Assembly: GCA_024691065.1 (NCBI GenBank)
Contig: JAILOA010000464.1
Location: 1 to 7,101 of the forward strand
Origin: Lachnospiraceae bacterium
GTDB lineage: Bacteria > Bacillota > Clostridia > Lachnospirales > Lachnospiraceae
DNA length: 7,101 nt
Direction of reading: 5' to 3'
The translations under genes were made by a program, and so were the position numbers. The notes beneath the pieces were generated by a model. It was given only the letters and a program-made list of their open reading frames with translations, did not search any database and was not told the DNA's origin. Below, in pieces: positions 3,367 to 7,101 of this stretch. Positions within the stretch are counted from its first letter, which is position 1. The number at the start of each line of letters is the position of its first letter.

Positions 3367-6025
3367 TTGATACTACAAATTGTTCCATTTCATTCATAAT
3401 AGCTGAAGGATAGTGATAGTAACCTGATTCAAGCTCAAATGGGAATTGTACTACTTCGGAATCCGGGAGTTTCTTTCGGATTTGTTTTAAATAATCCTTT
3501 GAAATTCTAAATGAACCGACCGAAACATCCTTTAATTTGCAGACATCAATTTCTTCAAAAAGAAGATTAATTAAATCCGAATATTCTTTCTTCCAATTAT
3601 TTTGATAAATGATAGGATCTATACATATTCTTACCTTGAAGCCTTTTTGAATTGCTTCTTTTATGGATATAATTCTCTCTTTCAGGCTTGAAGTCTTATG
3701 TTCAAATTTATTCGTAATCTTCTCCGGCGAAATTGTAAAAGCGAAGATTACATTTTCATCGGGTTCTAAATAGTTCCAGATGTCGGTTCTGCCGCACTTT
3801 GTACGGATTTCTATTGTGAGATGGTTGTGGGACTTTAAGTCCTTCGAAAGTGTCACAGTTTCTTCGGTTTTTATTAATTCCTCACTTGTTGACTCTTCTG
3901 ATATGATTTTTGAGGTATTCCCGGCATAAGTATCTGAATCCTTGATTTTTACGATTTCCTCCATACCTTCCGTGATACTATCTTCTTCCAACCCGAAGCT
4001 ATTTGCGCTTCCCTTGTTTGCCTGCCTCACAAAATCTGTCCACTTTCTCACAAAACCTGTGATTCCATCCAGGGCCAGTAAATCCGAATCGTATGAAATG
4101 CTTATGTATGCATCGTGTTCTTTTAGCACATTCTCTATTTCCCTGAATGTATCCTCGAGGTTTACAAAAATTACTATATTTGCGGAATCATACATTCCTT
4201 TAAGATAACAGTATTCGCAGTCGTACAGGCAATTCATAATATTGGAAGTGTAATAAAAATGCTCGTTCCCGAAGCTCTGACAAACCGGTGCCCCTTTATA
4301 AAGGTGATTGTCTTGCTTTTCAGCCAAAATCAGATTTTTGTTTGTAGCCTGTCTTCGGTAATCCTGATGGTTCCTGCAAAATATATCCTTATAATGATCG
4401 ATTATTACAACCTCGGAATTTTTGAATTTTGACAAAATTTGTTTTGTGTTTTCGTTATTTATAATGTTTTTTTCGACGTAAATGTGGGTGAATGGTTTAC
4501 CTGCGGCAAACCTGGTTTTATTGTAATTATTATCCTCTTTAGACTTGTTTTGTCCTTCATCAGATTCATTTGTCCTTATAGTATCAGTTGTTGCGGCTGA
4601 ATTATTTCCCTGTAAATTTGCAGTTTTATCGATTTCTTTTCCATATATAATTTGTTCGTAAAAAATCGAAAGTGCTTTTTTCCCGTCACGTCTGGTTTCG
4701 CAGGGATATTTTTTTTCTTTTTTCATATTCTCCAAAATTCCAACTGCATCAATATCCGCCGCCTCACAATACTGCAAAAGCTGATTTAATTGGTGCTTCA
4801 TGGTTTCGGAACATTTAAAATTCTCAAATAAATCTTCGAATTCAAGCTTACCCTCATTCTGGAATTTTTCTGATTCCTTTTCCGGAGAATTCTGAAGTTC
4901 TTCGGATTTCGCCCCGGGAGAATTCGTATTTCCGGGGGATTTATACCCACAAAAATTCTGATTTTTGAGGATGTTCATTTCTAAGGAATTCTGAAATCTT
5001 ATATTTTTAATTTCCTCAATTATCCGGTACAAATATGCTTTCATTTCGTTGAAATTCTTTTCTAAAGCAGATATTATTTCATCTTTTGTGAAAGTTTTAT
5101 TTTCACCGGTGTCCGAAACAACCTTTATAAAATGCATATTTCCGGGGGTGAAGAATTTTGAACCTGCCTGGTAAACCGCCGCCGCTTCCATATCATGGAG
5201 GACAAGGTATTCAATATCCGTGTTACCCATTTCTGCGTTTTTTTCACGGTTCGGATTTGCTTCTGAATTTTTGGTTTTTCCACAGTTCGGATTTGCTTCT
5301 GAATTTTTGGTTTTTCCACGGTTCGGTTTTGCTTCTGATTCTGCGATTTTTTTATTGTTAAAATTTGCCTCTGCTACCGCGTTTCGTTCACGGTTCGGAT
5401 TTTCATTTGTAAAAATTTTCGAAGATGTATGTACTGTCGCCTCTGCAAGCCTTATACCACCGGACGGCGCTACATTTTCGATATCAGGATAAAAGGTGAA
5501 CCCGGAGTCCGAATTCACCAATTTATTTATGAGATAAACGTCACCGATATTAATTTTATTAGATGGGTTTTCGGCGCCCGCACATCCGTAATTTACAAGG
5601 ACATCCTGCTCTGTGACCCTGTAAAATGCGCACGTCGCACCTACAGCTGTTGCTGCCGCCACCGGCCCAACACCCGTTGTTATCAGGCGTATATTTAGGC
5701 TATTATATCTAAATTTGTTTGAATTATTTGATTCATTTTGGGCCTGATTTGTTCCATTATAGTTTGGATTATTTGATTCATTTTGGGTCAGATTTGTTCC
5801 ATTATAGTTTGGATTATTTGATTCATTTTGAGTCTGATTTGTTCCATTATAGTTTGGATTATTTGATTCATTTTGGGCCTGATTTAATCTATGAGTATTT
5901 AAATCCGGTGTATTTTCATAAACTGTGAATCCAAAATTATCTTTGGATTTCTTCAGCCCATATTCTCTTATCAACTGCCTGGCTTCGATTTCCAGGGCTG
6001 TAAATATATATATTCCGGTTTTCAC
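3314..6025 (-). CDS. Fusion: MTA/SAH nucleosidase-like domain plus spore-photoproduct-lyase-like radical SAM domain
   Basis: A single 903-residue cytoplasmic protein. Residues 1-340 resemble the nucleoside phosphorylase/MTA-SAH nucleosidase fold: ALEIEA with Glu12/Glu14 near the start, TTGVGPVAAA at 116-125, NYGCAGAEN 145-153, IGDV 160-163, catalytic-type DMEAAA 278-283 (Glu280) and purine-binding SDTG 304-307 (Asp305). Residues 511-890 align with SplB-type lyase: Cx3Cx2C at 599-606 for the 4Fe-4S cluster, flanking Tyr605 and Tyr607, and a C-terminal barrel half ending in YYHYP. The SplB H-donor Cys position appears to be Tyr645. Residues 405-465 form a small unrecognised conserved-looking segment. 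Low-complexity inserts occur at 42-106, 207-268, 345-400, 465-505 and 667-735. The start is GTG with a weak site, 15 nt after the patatin gene. The true reaction is unknown. Classical spore photoproduct repair is possible but doubtful. Confidence 0.85.
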   Translation of the reverse strand: MKTGIYIFTALEIEARQLIREYGLKKSKDNFGFTVYENTPDLNTHRLNQAQNESNNPNYNGTNQTQNESNNPNYNGTNLTQNESNNPNYNGTNQAQNESNNSNKFRYNSLNIRLITTGVGPVAAATAVGATCAFYRVTEQDVLVNYGCAGAENPSNKINIGDVYLINKLVNSDSGFTFYPDIENVAPSGGIRLAEATVHTSSKIFTNENPNRERNAVAEANFNNKKIAESEAKPNRGKTKNSEANPNCGKTKNSEANPNREKNAEMGNTDIEYLVLHDMEAAAVYQAGSKFFTPGNMHFIKVVSDTGENKTFTKDEIISALEKNFNEMKAYLYRIIEEIKNIRFQNSLEMNILKNQNFCGYKSPGNTNSPGAKSEELQNSPEKESEKFQNEGKLEFEDLFENFKCSETMKHQLNQLLQYCEAADIDAVGILENMKKEKKYPCETRRDGKKALSIFYEQIIYGKEIDKTANLQGNNSAATTDTIRTNESDEGQNKSKEDNNYNKTRFAAGKPFTHIYVEKNIINNENTKQILSKFKNSEVVIIDHYKDIFCRNHQDYRRQATNKNLILAEKQDNHLYKGAPVCQSFGNEHFYYTSNIMNCLYDCEYCYLKGMYDSANIVIFVNLEDTFREIENVLKEHDAYISISYDSDLLALDGITGFVRKWTDFVRQANKGSANSFGLEEDSITEGMEEIVKIKDSDTYAGNTSKIISEESTSEELIKTEETVTLSKDLKSHNHLTIEIRTKCGRTDIWNYLEPDENVIFAFTISPEKITNKFEHKTSSLKERIISIKEAIQKGFKVRICIDPIIYQNNWKKEYSDLINLLFEEIDVCKLKDVSVGSFRISKDYLKQIRKKLPDSEVVQFPFELESGYYHYPSAIMNEMEQFVVSKLEEKLPSQKIFLWEEQ
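4208..4231 (-). other. Radical SAM iron-sulfur cluster motif (Cx3Cx2C)
   Basis: The codons for Cys599, Cys603 and Cys606 read CLYDCEYCYL. The spacing is the standard radical SAM 4Fe-4S ligand pattern, and the Tyr on each side of the last Cys matches spore photoproduct lyase. Confidence 0.9.
5228..5407 (-). repeat. Five 36-bp units coding a 12-residue EANPNRxKxxxS repeat
   Basis: Units start every 36 bp (marker CACGGTTCGG or variant at 5245, 5281, 5317 and 5389, with a decayed copy at 5353). They encode residues 207-266 of the fusion protein, such as EANPNCGKTKNS. The copies at 5245, 5281 and 5317 are very alike in DNA; those at 5353 and 5389 are worn. The insert sits inside the nucleosidase-like domain, just before its catalytic DMEA strand. 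Confidence 0.8.
5705..5884 (-). repeat. Four 45-bp units coding a 15-residue NQxQNESNNPNYNGT repeat
   Basis: Four units (residues 48-62, 63-77, 78-92 and a diverged 93-107) are nearly identical in DNA except for a few bases at the TGGGCCTGA or TGGGTCAGA start. They are rich in Asn and Gln and lie at the turn between two early strands of the nucleosidase-like domain. Near identity with kept frame indicates recent expansion, and copy number may vary between strains. Confidence 0.9.
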
Positions 6026-6043
6026 TTTGTAAAAATTCCCTTA
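6026..6043 (-). promoter_or_regulatory. Weak ribosome site before the GTG start of the fusion gene
   Basis: On the minus strand the sequence is TAAGGGA, 11 bases, then GTG (6025-6023). The TAA is the stop of the patatin gene, so the Shine-Dalgarno core overlaps that stop. The wide spacing and GTG start suggest low or coupled translation after the upstream gene. No better ATG start precedes the conserved first strand of the nucleosidase-like domain. Confidence 0.55.
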
Positions 6044-6889
6044 TTTTTCTCCCAAATATTTCTTTACTTTTTCAAGATTTTCAGCGCCTACCACCCTGCC
6101 ACTCATATATGCATCGAGAACCAATGCAGGGTCGTGAGTAATTCTACCTATTGCTAATTTTTCCTTCGGTTGAATAACCAGACACTCGCCGGTTTTTTCC
6201 TTTTCTTTTATGTATTCCAGGCTTCTGTTATATCTTATATGTCTAATTTTTGAAGCCTTGATAAGATTTGGATATTCCTTATATTTCTTGTCAATTATAG
6301 GTTCTAATTTGTTGGATTTTTTTTCGTAATCCGCCGGCTGTGTAAGTATTACGACATTCTTATCATAGCCCTTATGTATAAAGAACTTTAACGGTATGGA
6401 GTCAGTTACGCCGCCATCGAGAAACTTTCTTCCCTGTATTTCAACTATTTTAGCCGCAATCGGCATGGCTGCCGATGCATTTAACCACTTCATATTTTCC
6501 CCTTCGATACTATCAAGCCTTTTATATACCGGGGTTCCTTTTTCAATATCTGTTGCGACTATATAGAATTCCATCGGATTTCTTTTGTATTCCTCATAGT
6601 CAAATGGGTCATATTCATTTGGGATTTTATCATAAGCGAAATTTACATTAAACAAATCGCCGGTTTTAAACATTGAGCGAAAACTCATATAATCCGGCTC
6701 ATCACAGAATGCGAGATTATATCTTGCTACTCTTCCGGGCTGATTTGATTTGTAATTGCAACCAAAGCAGGCTCCCGCAGAAACGCCGACTCCTCCGTCA
6801 AATTTAATATTGTTCTCCATTAAGACGTCTATTACGCCGGCTGTGAATACCCCGCGCATAGCGCCACCTTCCATTACTAAACCTTTCAT
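6041..6889 (-). CDS. Patatin-like phospholipase/acyl hydrolase
   Basis: This 282-residue cytoplasmic serine hydrolase belongs to the patatin/cPLA2-like group found as short stand-alone bacterial proteins. It shows the oxyanion-hole motif GGAMRG at 8-13, the nucleophile elbow GVSAG at 35-39 (Ser37), and the catalytic-Asp motif DGG at 158-160 followed by VTDSIP. Together these give a complete Ser-Asp dyad. No signal peptide or membrane segment is seen. The expected activity is cleavage of acyl esters of phospholipids or lysolipids, but the natural substrate of this subgroup is not readable. The start is ATG with AAAGGA (minus strand 6903-6898) eight bases upstream. It is the first gene of a two-gene unit with the nucleosidase/radical SAM fusion. 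No convincing promoter of its own was found in the 210 bases upstream. Confidence 0.88.
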   Translation of the reverse strand: MKGLVMEGGAMRGVFTAGVIDVLMENNIKFDGGVGVSAGACFGCNYKSNQPGRVARYNLAFCDEPDYMSFRSMFKTGDLFNVNFAYDKIPNEYDPFDYEEYKRNPMEFYIVATDIEKGTPVYKRLDSIEGENMKWLNASAAMPIAAKIVEIQGRKFLDGGVTDSIPLKFFIHKGYDKNVVILTQPADYEKKSNKLEPIIDKKYKEYPNLIKASKIRHIRYNRSLEYIKEKEKTGECLVIQPKEKLAIGRITHDPALVLDAYMSGRVVGAENLEKVKKYLGEK

Positions 6890-6913
6890 AAATAAAATCC
6901 TTTCTGTTGTTGT

Positions 6914-6952
6914 AGGCAGAAACCCACTGCCCTTGGGCGGTGGGAGGAGCCT
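6914..6952. other. GC-rich hairpin upstream of the patatin gene
   Basis: A stem of CCCACTGCC (6923-6931) with GGCGGTGGG (6936-6944), one T-G pair, closes on CTTG. An outer AGGC/GCCT stem (6914-6917 with 6949-6952) encloses it. It is far richer in GC than its surroundings. Neither strand has a T run after it, so it is not an ordinary terminator. It could be a leader element of the patatin operon or a terminal palindrome of a mobile element. Confidence 0.55.
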
Positions 6953-6980
6953 TGTAAATAAAGAACATGTATGCTATAAT
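6952..6980 (+). promoter_or_regulatory. Strong SigA-type promoter reading rightward out of the window
   Basis: TTGTAA (6952-6957), a 17-nt spacer, then TATAAT (6975-6980) preceded by TGC, which makes an extended -10. The start point would be near 6987. No rightward gene begins before the window ends. Confidence 0.65.
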
Positions 6981-6986
6981 ATACTC

Positions 6987-7101
6987 AGCAACAAGTTCTA
7001 AGAGAAAACCGTTAAGTGTGTTGCTCACTAAAGGCACTCTTTTGTACATTGGCAAGTATATATGAGGTTGTAGCACATAAGTCTTGGTGTTATGTAAAAT
7101 A
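6987..7101 (+). other. Non-coding transcribed leader or small RNA (partial)
   Basis: The stretch after the promoter has no credible coding frame on either strand. It can form AGCAACA/TGTTGCT (6987-6993 with 7019-7025), a competing AGTG/CACT hairpin (7015-7018 with 7026-7029), and ACATAA/TTATGT (7075-7080 with 7090-7095). It may be the structured leader of a gene beyond 7101, a small RNA, or a mobile-element end. No known RNA family was recognised. Confidence 0.3.

Noticed and set aside
5228..5884. CRISPR array
   Set aside because: The 36-bp and 45-bp repeats are contiguous without unique spacers, keep reading frame and code for protein.
5158..5928. Several open frames on the plus strand opposite the fusion gene, with repeated peptide patterns
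   Set aside because: They mirror the 36-bp and 45-bp in-frame repeats of the real minus-strand gene. They have no start signals and no family features.
3314..6025. Firm annotation as spore photoproduct lyase SplB
   Set aside because: The domain is clearly related, but the H-donor Cys seems absent and the protein is fused and heavily interrupted, so no gene symbol was given.
6963..6974. LexA/SOS box near GAACATGTATGC
   Set aside because: The Gram-positive box needs GAAC-N4-GTTC. The right half is ATGC, so the match fails.
6756..7076. Short frames on both strands over the patatin start and upstream region
   Set aside because: They overlap the patatin N-terminus or the hairpin and show no recognisable motif or start signal.

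Overview
The window is AT-rich and codes with A/T-ending codons. It carries a clostridial-style gene set: a wall or polysaccharide deacetylase with a lysine-rich Ig-like domain, a CE2-type lipoprotein esterase, and a spore-photoproduct-lyase-like radical SAM protein. My best guess is a Gram-positive anaerobe of the Clostridia, probably Lachnospiraceae. That rests on gene style only; the window has no rRNA or marker gene.

Layout, left to right. At 1-68 the last codons of a rightward gene enter the window. They are base-for-base identical over 53 bp to the 3' end of the next gene, a leftward CE2-like SGNH esterase lipoprotein (187-1323), so the two genes lie tail to tail as an inverted duplication. 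Two separate, perfectly paired long hairpins, one per gene, fill the gap. A 536-bp divergent intergenic region follows (1324-1859). It holds a strong leftward promoter for the esterase, a leader of about 270 nt containing an imperfect tandem repeat, a palindrome, and a weaker rightward promoter. The rightward gene (1860-3110) is a secreted CE4 polysaccharide deacetylase. It converges on a leftward operon, with a bidirectional terminator between them (3125-3217).

The leftward operon (6889 to 3314) is a patatin-like phospholipase followed after 15 nt by a 903-residue protein. That protein joins an MTA/SAH-nucleosidase-like domain to a spore-photoproduct-lyase-like radical SAM domain and is interrupted by several low-complexity, tandem-repeat inserts. 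This fusion is the most unusual item in the window. The radical SAM Cx3Cx2C motif and both nucleosidase catalytic acidic residues are present. By hand alignment, however, the hydrogen-donor cysteine of classical spore photoproduct lyase is a tyrosine. Nucleosidases of this family can cleave 5'-deoxyadenosine, the by-product of radical SAM enzymes, so one polypeptide could make and clear its own inhibitory product. This is inference.

At the right edge, upstream of the patatin gene, there is a GC-rich hairpin and a near-consensus rightward promoter (TTGTAA, 17 nt, extended-10 TATAAT). It fires out of the window into at least 110 nt of non-coding sequence, which could be the leader of an unseen gene, a small RNA, or the end of a mobile element.

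The two left-hand enzymes share a theme, extracellular removal of acetyl groups from polysaccharide. The right-hand operon appears cytoplasmic and unrelated to them.
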